Shown here: piece by piece, positions 26,426 through 35,286 of the stretch
Layout: each line of letters starts with the position of its first letter
How positions within the stretch are numbered: position 1 is the stretch's first letter
Assembly (NCBI RefSeq): GCF_902364365.1
Contig: NZ_CABJDN010000008.1
Span: 300,542-364,541 of the forward strand
From: Bacteroides intestinalis
GTDB taxonomy: Bacteria > Bacteroidota > Bacteroidia > Bacteroidales > Bacteroidaceae
Direction of reading: 5' to 3'
Length of the DNA: 64,000 nt
Notes under the pieces: model-generated
Databases searched by the model: none
Told to the model about the DNA's origin: nothing
The model's input: only the letters and a program-made list of their open reading frames with translations
Made by a program: the position numbers and the translations under genes

Positions 26426-27298
26426 CTATTGCTTACGATATTCTTTCGGAGACATTCCGGTGTGATGCTTGAAATATTTGCCAAAGAAAGACTGGTTGGC
26501 AAAATGCAGTTCATCGGAGATTTCCTGAATACTCATTTCGGAAGATTTCAACAAAGCTTTAGCCTCCAGAATAACAAGACTGTCTATCCACTCTCCGGCA
26601 GTCTTTCCACTGACTTCTTTTACAGCTGTAGAAAGATGCTTGGCTGTCAGGAACATTTTGTCGGCATAATAGGCAACACTGCGTTCCTGTTTGTACGACT
26701 CTGTAATTGCACGGACAAAACGCTCAAAAAGATCCTCTTTCCTACTTTTTACTTTTCTGACAGTAGGCTCATTGCCTTGATAGATGCTATATATCTCATA
26801 GAAAAGAGAAAGTATCAATCCCTGAGTAATCTCTTTACGGAAAGGATTGTCTTTCAGTTTTACCTTCTTTTGAAGGAAAGAATAATACTCCTGCACAGCC
26901 TCCATTTGTTCCGGATTGAGGCGCACACAGGGCTGCTCTTTAATCATAAAAAACAGAGGAAATAACTGCTGTACCGTGGGGAGCACATCATCTATAAACT
27001 GACCGGAGACAACTATGAAAACACCGGTGAAATCGTCCGAACGCTCCACCTGCTGCAAAATCTGTTCAGGCAAAGTAACTACAAGAACACCTTCGGTAAG
27101 TTCATGTTCTTTCAAGTTGATACGTATTTTGCAATGCCCTTTCATGCAGAGTGTCAGACAAGATGCATTCAGGCGTGTAGGATAACCGAACAAAGGGATA
27201 TCTCCTATATTGTCGAATATGGCAAAATCATTCCCAATAAAATCCATTGCCGGAAAACGGCGAATAGTTGCAATGTCTACGTTTTTTATATTTTTCAT
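26426..27298 (-). CDS. AraC family transcriptional regulator
   Basis: 290 aa. An N-terminal cupin-like sensing domain (about 1-170) and a C-terminal AraC DNA-binding domain with two helix-turn-helix motifs (SVAYYADKMFLTAKHLSTAVKEVSGKTAGEWI and IQEISDELHFANQSFFGKYFKHHTGMSPKEYR). A -7 box (TAAGTTTG on the minus strand, 27327-27320) precedes the gene. Three direct repeats at 21-bp spacing lie further upstream. The inducer is unknown. Confidence 0.9.
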   Translation of the reverse strand: MKNIKNVDIATIRRFPAMDFIGNDFAIFDNIGDIPLFGYPTRLNASCLTLCMKGHCKIRINLKEHELTEGVLVVTLPEQILQQVERSDDFTGVFIVVSGQFIDDVLPTVQQLFPLFFMIKEQPCVRLNPEQMEAVQEYYSFLQKKVKLKDNPFRKEITQGLILSLFYEIYSIYQGNEPTVRKVKSRKEDLFERFVRAITESYKQERSVAYYADKMFLTAKHLSTAVKEVSGKTAGEWIDSLVILEAKALLKSSEMSIQEISDELHFANQSFFGKYFKHHTGMSPKEYRKQ

Positions 27299-27416
27299 CT
27301 CCCTTTCTTATTTGCGTGGCAAACTTAAACAATATTTCGCTTAAAACCGTCCGAAATATCCTAAAAAAAAGAAAAAGGGAACATTTATACAAGAAAGAGC
27401 TTATGAAATTATGCTC

Positions 27417-27469
27417 TTGCAATAAATTCATAAGCCCATGCAATAAATTTGCAAACACTTGCAATATTA
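27417..27469. promoter_or_regulatory. Candidate AraC-type operator: three direct repeats 21 bp apart
   Basis: TGCAATA starts at 27418, 27439 and 27460, and a related TGCAAAC lies at 27450. The repeats lie between the TonB receptor stop and the AraC gene, about 90-145 bp upstream of the AraC -7 box. 21 bp is two helical turns, as in araI half-sites. Confidence 0.5.
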
Positions 27470-27484
27470 AATTTAGACCTCAGC

Positions 27485-29806
27485 CTAATTCATTATTTTA
27501 AAGCCGATAAAGAATGTTCTTGGCTGCGTTGGCCCATAAAAATAACCGGAATCACGGAACTCACCTTTATCCAGGTCTTTCTGAAAGCTGTTGAAAATAT
27601 TCTGTACACCAGCATTGAGTTGCAGCTTGATGTGATCATGCAGAACAAAGGTGTAATTTAACTTCAGATTGAGATCAAAGAAATCAGGAGTATTCTCCAT
27701 ACGGTCTTTCTCTATATTGCAGAACGCACCTTCCGGGGCATCTACCGGAGCATAGTGAGGAACAATCATCTTTCCGGTATAGATGCCTGACAAAGAGAAA
27801 TCAAAGTTCTTCAGCGGTGCGGAAGAGAAAGTGAAATAGCCATAATAATCCGGTGTACGCATCATTCGTTTGGTAGTTAAATCTTCACCATCCACTTCTG
27901 TCCAGACCTCATCCTCCGTATAGCGACTACGTTGTGCAGTAAAACCTAACTGGAACTGTGCTTCTTTGCCATGGGCTAGCTTGGCATCCAGATTAACTCC
28001 ATATACCTGCGCACCACTACCATTACGACGTTCTTTGATCTTATCCCCATTATCATCTTTACCGATATCTTCCAAGACGAATACATGACGCAGATCAGTA
28101 TAAAAACCTTCCAGCAAAATATTCGCTTGCCAATGTCCGAGATGTGTGCTCCAGTCCACAGAGCCACTATAACTGTTAGAACGCTCTTCACGGAGGTTAT
28201 CAGCCAACTTAATCTGGACTCCTTCACCACCTACAGCTGTCACATGCAAATCTTCATCATAAGCTTGCGGTGCACGGAAACCGGTAGAATATGTCAAACG
28301 TGCCTGGAAATCCTCAGTCGGTTTATAAAGGAAATTGATACGCGGGCTGAAAATCAACTTGTCTATCAGGTTGTGCTTATCGAGGCGGGCACCCACCAAC
28401 ATAGTGAGTTGACGCATCTTCCATTCATTCTGAACAAAGGTACTGGCTATGCGTACATCCTGCTTCATATCACGATGATAACCAGTCATGACATCATGCA
28501 GGGAGTTATTCTGATATTCAAGGCCACCGGTAAAAGTAGCAGGAGCAAAGAAGCAATTGTTCATATTGCCTACATACATTCCACCGGCTACCCAGGTCAG
28601 ATCGTCCGTCTTACCATAAGCATTCATGTCCTGTTGTGCTCCATAATAACTGTTTCTATCCGTATGCTGAATAGAACCATAAAGAGAAATCTTATGCTTA
28701 TATTCACGCCAGAATAAATCGTAGCTGGCACCACCACTATTAATAATGTGCTTGGTTTGCTCCGTAATATCCGATTCATGCGGTTGCAGATCAAATTTAT
28801 TACCACCACGACGGAACTCATTAGTAGTATGGTATTCCAGATTGATACGGCTGAAGTGTGTAGGGCGATAGTAAGCGCGGAAACCGAAAGTATTCATATT
28901 CAGTTTACCAAGTTCGGAGAAACCATCATCATCACGGTCATAAGGGTTACGATTACGATAACTTTCATACAGGGCAATACCATAAGAGTTATCTTTTGCA
29001 ACCAGGGAGACGTTACCACCCATATATTGTTCCCACGATTTTCCATCCATGCACGAAAACAGGCTCGATACCTGGAAAGAATTACTGATAGGGTCTTTAG
29101 TAATGATATTGATAGTACCGCCTACTGCATTCGCTCCGAACAGAGCAGAACCACCGCCACGCACTACCTCCACACGCTCTATCATATTCACGGGAATCTG
29201 TTCCAGTCCATATACACCGCTAAGGGCACTGATAATAGGACGGCTATTTATTAATATCTGAGAATAGGGGCCTTCCAGACCATTGATACGTACTTGTGGA
29301 AAGCCACAGTTCTGACAGTTGTTCTCCACACGCAAGCCAGACTGGTAGTTCAGTGTTTTTGCCAAATCTGTAGAATTCACCATCTCAAAGAGCTTGGCAC
29401 TCATCACATTGACAACTACCGGAGCTTCCTTACGGCTCACTTCATTACGATTGGCAGATACCACTACCTCATCCGTCATGAAACTCTCTTCCTGCATCTG
29501 GAAATGTATGACTGCAGTGAAGTCTTTACTGACAGTTACCTCTTTTTCCTGCGTCTTATAACCTACAGCTGATACGCGAAGCGTGTATTTCCCGACAGGA
29601 AGTTGACGGAATTCGAACTGACCTTCTTCATTAGAGACTGTTCCCTGACCGCTTTCTTTGATTAATATAGTTGCATAGGGTATATTTTCTTCTGTTCCTT
29701 TCACTATCACGTGACCGGAAATCATGTTACCTTCCTTTATAGGATTTACGGCATAGAGGCTGATGCAAACCATAGTAAGCACCAACGCAAGTATATGTTT
29801 TTTCAT
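27485..29806 (-). CDS. TonB-dependent outer membrane receptor
   Basis: 773 aa. Signal peptide (ends near AVNP), a carboxypeptidase-D regulatory-like domain (about 28-110), a plug domain (about 120-240, with VNMIERVEVVRGGGSALFGANAVGGTINIIT), and a 22-strand barrel ending in the strand PRTFFIGFKIMN. The plug has a C-x-x-C pair (NCQNCGFP) before RINGLEG. It imports a ligand through the outer membrane with TonB energy. There is no SusD partner, so a metal complex, haem or cofactor is more likely than a glycan, though this is inference. A His-rich small protein gene lies upstream. Confidence 0.88.
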   Translation of the reverse strand: MKKHILALVLTMVCISLYAVNPIKEGNMISGHVIVKGTEENIPYATILIKESGQGTVSNEEGQFEFRQLPVGKYTLRVSAVGYKTQEKEVTVSKDFTAVIHFQMQEESFMTDEVVVSANRNEVSRKEAPVVVNVMSAKLFEMVNSTDLAKTLNYQSGLRVENNCQNCGFPQVRINGLEGPYSQILINSRPIISALSGVYGLEQIPVNMIERVEVVRGGGSALFGANAVGGTINIITKDPISNSFQVSSLFSCMDGKSWEQYMGGNVSLVAKDNSYGIALYESYRNRNPYDRDDDGFSELGKLNMNTFGFRAYYRPTHFSRINLEYHTTNEFRRGGNKFDLQPHESDITEQTKHIINSGGASYDLFWREYKHKISLYGSIQHTDRNSYYGAQQDMNAYGKTDDLTWVAGGMYVGNMNNCFFAPATFTGGLEYQNNSLHDVMTGYHRDMKQDVRIASTFVQNEWKMRQLTMLVGARLDKHNLIDKLIFSPRINFLYKPTEDFQARLTYSTGFRAPQAYDEDLHVTAVGGEGVQIKLADNLREERSNSYSGSVDWSTHLGHWQANILLEGFYTDLRHVFVLEDIGKDDNGDKIKERRNGSGAQVYGVNLDAKLAHGKEAQFQLGFTAQRSRYTEDEVWTEVDGEDLTTKRMMRTPDYYGYFTFSSAPLKNFDFSLSGIYTGKMIVPHYAPVDAPEGAFCNIEKDRMENTPDFFDLNLKLNYTFVLHDHIKLQLNAGVQNIFNSFQKDLDKGEFRDSGYFYGPTQPRTFFIGFKIMN

Positions 29807-29978
29807 TAATTTGCGCTCAAAAATGTATGTATTGAAAATATGAGTAACAAGCTACGAGCTACAACCTACAAGTGCCTTTCGGTATATTAATGTAGACTAA
29901 TAATCTGATAAATATTCAGTTTGTATAGCACAGCAACTTGTAACCTGTAGCTTATCAAGCTAAAAGCCTGATGAATAA

Positions 29979-30320
29979 TCATGCCGCGAGCGCCGGCGGA
30001 GCACGAAGAGAAACGATCTGCCCCGACTTCCCCTTCACCAAGGATATTAGTTTTTCTGCTTCCAGCACAGCCAGAAGTATCCGCATGGGGTGCAGTTCTT
30101 CATATACATCAACCTCCGGAGATTGGAAAGTTGACAAACGACCTATAACGACAAGTTCACTTTTAGAGTGCGTGTGCTTACCGTAAAATGGATGCGAATG
30201 GGTAATCAGCACTCCATTGACGTAATGGACATGAGTAAAGGCTGTAATACTTGTCTGATATGCCACAAACAGCACCAACAAGCATACAGCCCCTATAATT
30301 CTCTTTATCTTTTTATTCAC
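29979..30320 (-). CDS. Small His-rich membrane-anchored protein
   Basis: About 113 aa from a GTG at 30320. An upstream TTG-initiated extension would begin inside the -7 promoter box, so GTG (with AGGGAC just before it) is preferred. One N-terminal hydrophobic segment (IIGAVCLLVLFVAYQ) is followed by a His cluster (THVHYVNG, THSHPFYGKHTHS) that could bind metal, then a mixed C-terminal tail. I do not recognise a family. It lies 172 bp upstream of the TonB receptor on the same strand. Confidence 0.6.
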   Translation of the reverse strand: MNKKIKRIIGAVCLLVLFVAYQTSITAFTHVHYVNGVLITHSHPFYGKHTHSKSELVVIGRLSTFQSPEVDVYEELHPMRILLAVLEAEKLISLVKGKSGQIVSLRAPPALAA

Positions 30321-30350
30321 GTCCCTACAGTCTATTAAAAATTGCGACTG

Positions 30351-30383
30351 CAAAGATAGTGATTATTTTTCCACTTTTCCAAA
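30351..30383 (-). promoter_or_regulatory. Promoter of the His-rich gene
   Basis: Minus strand TTTG (30383-30380), a 21-bp spacer, TATCTTTG (30358-30351). It overlaps the 3' end of the 5'-nucleotidase gene and fixes the downstream start codon. Confidence 0.75.
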
Positions 30384-32108
30384 CAAGTACTCATAATCCC
30401 GTTTAGCAGCGGGCTCTACCCATTCTTCCGGAATAAACTTCCATTGTCCCAACGCATGTGGCTCAATCACACCCTTCCTCTCTATATATTGCATCAGGTA
30501 ATAACGCAAATCTTTATCTGTGGAGAACAGGATACGGTCTTTCAATTCATCCTGAGAAATACCGGAGCCTTTAGTCAATAATTCTCCTCCACCATTACCA
30601 CGATAGGAATTCAGTGCTACTTTATACATTTTATCCAAAGAGAAAGGAGTTCCATCCGCCATACTGGATATAGTCACCTTTTCTCCCTTGGGTTTCGTTA
30701 CATCCACCGTATAAATGATACCGGCAGCCGAATCAAAATTGAAACTGAAGTTCTTGAATGAAGCACGATCCGCTGCTCCTTCACGACGCCTCTCACGAAG
30801 CAGTAACAAATGGTCATCAGGAGATTTCATCCGGTTTGTCCATAAATCATATGACATCTCCAATGCATCTTTTATCTCCTTACCGGACAATTTCATAGTA
30901 TAAAGCATATTTTCATACTTATACAGATTGAACATATCGCTTACAAATACATCCCCCTTGCTAATCTCGGTATCATACGACAGAGGAGCAGCAAAAGAAA
31001 TTTCTGCATTCGTGATTTCAAGTTGCAACATATGGATTAAATCAATAAAAGCCGAAGAGCCGAAATAGGCAGGACGTGTAGAAATCGTTTCAGTAAAACT
31101 ACCTATCTTCTTGGACACAAAGTCCTGAACATCACTAAATTGCGGTGCAAAACGAGTCATAAAGTCCTTATTTGCAGTATAGTTCTTCATCTCAGTCAGC
31201 ACTCCGTCGATATGTTTCTCGACTACTTTTCCCTTACGCAATTTCAAAGTAACATCTGCATTCGCCACAACCACTCCCTTACTCGCCGGATTCATAATCA
31301 ACACAGAGTCTCCCGCTACATTTTTAATCTTTTTCAACTCACGGGCATGATCATGTCCCATCAAAACAATATCAAAACCAGGAACGTTACGGGCCACTTC
31401 CAGTGAAGCATTCTCACGATATTTACCACCCATCAACAGAGCATCTTGTCCGGCATGGAAAATTCCGATTACTAAATCCGGATTTTCTTTTTCACGGATA
31501 ATCTTCATCCATTTGCGGGCTGTCTCTTCCATATCATCAAAGCGCAGCCCTTTCCACAAGTTTTCCGACAACCACACAGGAATAGCAGGAGTAATCATTC
31601 CCAGCACTACAATCTTAACACCATCCCGTTCCAATACTTCATAAGGCTTGAAGTGCGTTTTCCCCGTAGCCGTATCAATGATATTAGCACCTAAAACAGG
31701 GAATTTGCAATCATCTGCCCAACGGTCGAACACAGCACGTCCGGTTTCTACATCATGATTTCCCATGTTACCGGTATTATACTTCATGTAATTCAATACT
31801 TCGGCAGCCAGATGCGGAGAAATGGTATCAATATAATTATAATAGTAAGCACAAGGCTGACCTTGCAGAATATCTCCATTATCCAATAACAGCAGGTTAT
31901 CCTTATAAGTCTCACGTTCCTTCTGAACAAACTCATACACACGCGCCAGACTTCCCCCTGCCTCATGTCGAAGTATAAAGTCATAAGGGTAATAGTTACC
32001 ATGTATATCGCTGGTTTCTATAATTTTCAGCTTTACTATTTTATCCTGAGCCAACACGGCTCCTGTCAGGAAGAATATCCACCCTAAGAAAAAGTAAAAT
32101 CTCTTCAT
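30363..32108 (-). CDS. Secreted 5'-nucleotidase / 2',3'-cyclic-nucleotide phosphodiesterase
   Basis: 581 aa with a signal peptide (to about residue 20). The N-terminal metallophosphoesterase domain shows ETSDIHGNYYPYDF, LDNGDILQG, GNHDVETG and GHDHA metal-binding motifs. The C-terminal nucleotidase domain (about 340-550) includes SYDTEISKGDV and NSYRGNGGGELL. Family members remove phosphate from nucleotides, cyclic nucleotides or UDP-sugars in the periplasm to allow nucleoside uptake. The start lies 5 bp after the stop of a sensor kinase, so the two are co-transcribed. Confidence 0.9.
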   Translation of the reverse strand: MKRFYFFLGWIFFLTGAVLAQDKIVKLKIIETSDIHGNYYPYDFILRHEAGGSLARVYEFVQKERETYKDNLLLLDNGDILQGQPCAYYYNYIDTISPHLAAEVLNYMKYNTGNMGNHDVETGRAVFDRWADDCKFPVLGANIIDTATGKTHFKPYEVLERDGVKIVVLGMITPAIPVWLSENLWKGLRFDDMEETARKWMKIIREKENPDLVIGIFHAGQDALLMGGKYRENASLEVARNVPGFDIVLMGHDHARELKKIKNVAGDSVLIMNPASKGVVVANADVTLKLRKGKVVEKHIDGVLTEMKNYTANKDFMTRFAPQFSDVQDFVSKKIGSFTETISTRPAYFGSSAFIDLIHMLQLEITNAEISFAAPLSYDTEISKGDVFVSDMFNLYKYENMLYTMKLSGKEIKDALEMSYDLWTNRMKSPDDHLLLLRERRREGAADRASFKNFSFNFDSAAGIIYTVDVTKPKGEKVTISSMADGTPFSLDKMYKVALNSYRGNGGGELLTKGSGISQDELKDRILFSTDKDLRYYLMQYIERKGVIEPHALGQWKFIPEEWVEPAAKRDYEYLFGKVEK

Positions 32109-32113
32109 AGTAA

Positions 32114-34048
32114 TTATTTATTTGGTTGTTCTATCTCAAATGGATGCGTAAATACGAATCTTGCTCCATCTGTATATCCGGGATCTACCCAGATCTCTCC
32201 TCCCCACTTTTCTACAGTCAGTTTACAGATGGATAAGCCCAATCCTGTGCCTTGCACATATTCATTCAGTTTCTCAAACCGTTCAAATACCAGTTTCTGT
32301 TTTTCCAACGGAATACCTGTACCGGTATCTGATACAGAAAAAGTAGCTACTCTCTTCTCATCATCTACTTCCAGCTTCAATGTGATCTTACCGTTTCTGG
32401 TGAACTTATCGGCATTGGAGAGTAAGTTTATAATAACCTGTTGCAAACGCTGGGTATCCGTCCGCAAATCCACACTCTCACGATCACATTCAAAAATATA
32501 CTTATTTTCCGACTTACGAGCCTGACTGACAGAAGCTAATACCTGCTGGCACAGTGGTACTACATCACACTTCTCAATTGTAAACGTAACCCTATCTGCC
32601 TCCAGACGCGAAACATCCAGGATATCATTGATCAGGCGAAGCAACAAGTCCGAATTTGTTTTAATAATATCGACATATCCCTGCTGTTCATCCACCGAAG
32701 TACCTCCTGAAGCCAATACATCGGAGAATCCTACAATTGCATTCAACGGAGTACGGATTTCATGGCTCATATTAGCAAGAAAAGCACTCTTCAGACGGCT
32801 GGATTCTTCAGCACGGTCCTTCGCTTCTCTCAAAGCACTCTCCGACTCCTGCAGTTCATCTTTCAGTTTCTTGGTATGATAGTAGAAGTACAGAGAAACA
32901 AACAATCCACTCAGCAATACGACCAAGATAGTACCAACGGTCCAGATATGATATTTATATTGTTCGTAAAACGATGGAGTTTCATTGACCATTTCTATAG
33001 GCTGATGAATGAAAGACAGATCCAAACGCTTATCTTTCACAATCTTGCTATCCATCTGCATCTTATTCGGAATTACCTCTACTTCCACCCGGTCGCTGTC
33101 CGGTCCCTGCAACAAACGAACTGCCTGATGCGCCATATCCTTACCCAATGCCCGGTAAGAGGGGATCACTCCACCTACGGCCCAATAACCTATGCCTACA
33201 GAAGTTATAGAAAAAGTAGGAACATCGCCGGCAGCCTCCATCATCGTATAAGTCGCATTGCGCATAAAGTATCCGTCATACATATCTACGCGCCAAGTGC
33301 CCAATAACAATGCTGTGTTGGGAGGCAATTCATGTAATTTATCGCTTATGGTATAAATCGTATTCGTTCGTCCGTCCAGCAGAATAAGATTCAGTTCCGG
33401 GTGTTTTTTCATCTCTGCCACTACATGTGCCTGCAGAGAAACACCTCCATAACTATTATCGGAAACAAAAGCAACATTCCTGGTTGCTGGATACAGCTTC
33501 TTTATCAGATTAATATTGGCTTCTACATCATATTCATAAACGAATCCGGCTTTCACAGAAGAATTAGGAAAGTCATTAAAAAAATCCACCGCATCAGGCA
33601 TCCACGTTTTCAGATCGACTGAATCATCCGGTAGAATAATGGCATTACGGCTTGCCAGTGCAGCCAGCACCGGCACATTTCCACGTATGGAATCTTCTTG
33701 TGATAAATAAGCTGTCCAAGCCTCTTGACCAATCAGCACAAGTAGTACAGGCGAACGTTTTCCCCGGTATTTAGCAAGAAGTTCCTCCATTTTATTTTTC
33801 CATAAAGGAGCTTCAGAAAAACTTTTGCAGTTCATGTTTTCCAGAGATATCGGAGCCTCCCCTCCCAGTCGCTCAAATTCTTCCATAAAGTCGTAAATAT
33901 TTCCAGAAGTTTGTCGTGCGTCCGGATTATACGAACTGATAATCAATACCGGGTGTTCTCCAGTCACCGCAAAGGCCGATGAAAACCCAATGTGGGATAT
34001 CAGTAAGAAAAGCAGAAAGCTATATATTATTTTCCTAAATAAGCCCAT
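32114..34048 (-). CDS. Sensor histidine kinase with periplasmic-binding-like sensor
   Basis: 644 aa. Signal/first helix (to about residue 28), a periplasmic domain similar in type to ABC substrate-binding proteins (about 30-345), a transmembrane helix (TVGTILVVLLSGLFVSLYFYY), a short linker coiled coil, HisKA with His429 in MSHEIRTPLNA, and HATPase_c (NLLSNADKF, DTGTGI, GTGLGLSI). Unlike the kinase at 18378 it has no PAS and no receiver domain. It forms an operon with the 5'-nucleotidase, so it may sense nucleotides or nucleosides (inference). No response regulator is adjacent. Confidence 0.88.
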   Translation of the reverse strand: MGLFRKIIYSFLLFLLISHIGFSSAFAVTGEHPVLIISSYNPDARQTSGNIYDFMEEFERLGGEAPISLENMNCKSFSEAPLWKNKMEELLAKYRGKRSPVLLVLIGQEAWTAYLSQEDSIRGNVPVLAALASRNAIILPDDSVDLKTWMPDAVDFFNDFPNSSVKAGFVYEYDVEANINLIKKLYPATRNVAFVSDNSYGGVSLQAHVVAEMKKHPELNLILLDGRTNTIYTISDKLHELPPNTALLLGTWRVDMYDGYFMRNATYTMMEAAGDVPTFSITSVGIGYWAVGGVIPSYRALGKDMAHQAVRLLQGPDSDRVEVEVIPNKMQMDSKIVKDKRLDLSFIHQPIEMVNETPSFYEQYKYHIWTVGTILVVLLSGLFVSLYFYYHTKKLKDELQESESALREAKDRAEESSRLKSAFLANMSHEIRTPLNAIVGFSDVLASGGTSVDEQQGYVDIIKTNSDLLLRLINDILDVSRLEADRVTFTIEKCDVVPLCQQVLASVSQARKSENKYIFECDRESVDLRTDTQRLQQVIINLLSNADKFTRNGKITLKLEVDDEKRVATFSVSDTGTGIPLEKQKLVFERFEKLNEYVQGTGLGLSICKLTVEKWGGEIWVDPGYTDGARFVFTHPFEIEQPNK

Positions 34049-34134
34049 TCAGTGAATATAGAATTGTTTCGGCAAATATACAATAAAGTTATAAGAATAG
34101 AAAAATAGTTGTAGAATTTAAACTATAATAATAC

Positions 34135-34182
34135 AGCGGGCAGTAAGACATAGTTCATCAAACTATATTCTTACTGCCCGCT
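34135..34182. terminator. Long hairpin between capsule locus end and kinase gene
   Basis: AGCGGGCAGTAAGA pairs with TTACTGCCCGCT across an inner ATAGTT/AACTAT stem. No strong T-run on either side. The role is uncertain. Confidence 0.5.
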
Positions 34183-34245
34183 TTCAGAAATTATGGCATT
34201 TTTATCCGTAAGTATTCTGTGAAGATATTACCAGATATAAACAAA

Positions 34246-34272
34246 GAAAACAGCCCATAGGGAGCTGTTTTC
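34246..34272 (-). terminator. Terminator of the capsule operon
   Basis: Stem GAAAACAGC/GCTGTTTTC. On the minus strand it is followed by TTTGTTTATA. It lies 27 bp after the stop of the last capsule gene. Confidence 0.75.
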
Positions 34273-34298
34273 CGACATTAATATATAATCAATTGATA

Positions 34299-35249
34299 TT
34301 AAACCTTTTGATGTAAGCTAAAGTACTTCTTCATAAACCATATATAGATAAAGCTAAGCAATAAAATTACCCCCAGCAAGAATATATAACCATAGTTCAA
34401 ACATCCTATATATCCAATTATTATTATTGCTTGTACCACCATATAAATCAACGAAACCACAACATGAGGCATCTTCAATTCGTTCGCCATCAACTGATAC
34501 ATATGTTTGCGATGAGGTAAACCAATGTTTTCATGAAGCATCAAGCGATGAATGATAGTGAGAACACTGTCGACACCATAAACAGACAACAGGATAATCC
34601 AACTGAAATCATCTGTTTTAATAATGAGTCTCCCTATCAGAAAAAGAAGAATAAAAGCGATACTCACAGAACCGACATCACCGGCAAAACACTTCGCCTT
34701 CTTACGAAAGTTGAAGAAACAAAATACGAATACAGAGCAAAGGACGGTATAAATTAAATCAGGCTCAACAAAAGTGATTATCTTAGAATTTATATAAGCT
34801 AATGCACCTAAAATAACCAATGAATAGCCACCGGTAATGCCGTTGATACCATCCATGAAATTATAAGCATTAATAATACCTGTGCAAACTATCAATGCGA
34901 TAATTATCCACCACCACGAAAGAGAAAAGAGCCCCCATTGGTAAAACATCAAAGCCATAGCGGTAAAGTGAAACACTAACCGAAAGCCTTGAGAAGTGGA
35001 ACGAACGTCATCCACAAAACTGATAAAGGTAATTAGGGTCAATGCCAACATGAACCAGGGATAATCCCATTCATTACTCAAGAAATAAGCCAAAGCGCCA
35101 AAATAGAAAATGATTCCGCCACCACGCAAAGTAATCCGGGTATGGGAACTTCTCTCATTGGGTTTATCGATGATATTGTACTTATCAGCTATTCTAAAAT
35201 AAAAAAGTTCTGCCAGAAATAGCAGAACCAATATAATCAGGTAATACAT
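34299..35249 (-). CDS. WecA/MraY-type undecaprenyl-phosphate sugar-1-phosphate transferase
   Basis: 316 aa with about ten transmembrane segments. Motifs of the polyprenyl-phosphate N-acetylhexosamine-1-P transferase family: FVDDVRS (catalytic Asp pair), NAYNFMDGINGITGGYS (metal-binding region), CFAGDVGS and the cytoplasmic HRLMLHENIGLPHRKHMYQ loop. It starts the repeat unit by moving a sugar-1-phosphate to the lipid carrier. Initiating transferases are typically the last gene of Bacteroides capsule operons, as here. Confidence 0.88.
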   Translation of the reverse strand: MYYLIILVLLFLAELFYFRIADKYNIIDKPNERSSHTRITLRGGGIIFYFGALAYFLSNEWDYPWFMLALTLITFISFVDDVRSTSQGFRLVFHFTAMALMFYQWGLFSLSWWWIIIALIVCTGIINAYNFMDGINGITGGYSLVILGALAYINSKIITFVEPDLIYTVLCSVFVFCFFNFRKKAKCFAGDVGSVSIAFILLFLIGRLIIKTDDFSWIILLSVYGVDSVLTIIHRLMLHENIGLPHRKHMYQLMANELKMPHVVVSLIYMVVQAIIIIGYIGCLNYGYIFLLGVILLLSFIYIWFMKKYFSLHQKV

Positions 35250-35286
35250 AACCGTACTTGCCCCCTTAATTTTTAATTGTTAATTC

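Noticed and set aside
29850..29962. Imperfect inverted repeat (AGCTACAACCTACAAG / CTTGTAACCTGTAGCT) between the TonB receptor and the His-rich gene
   Set aside because: Too many mismatches to call a terminator or element. Noted only.
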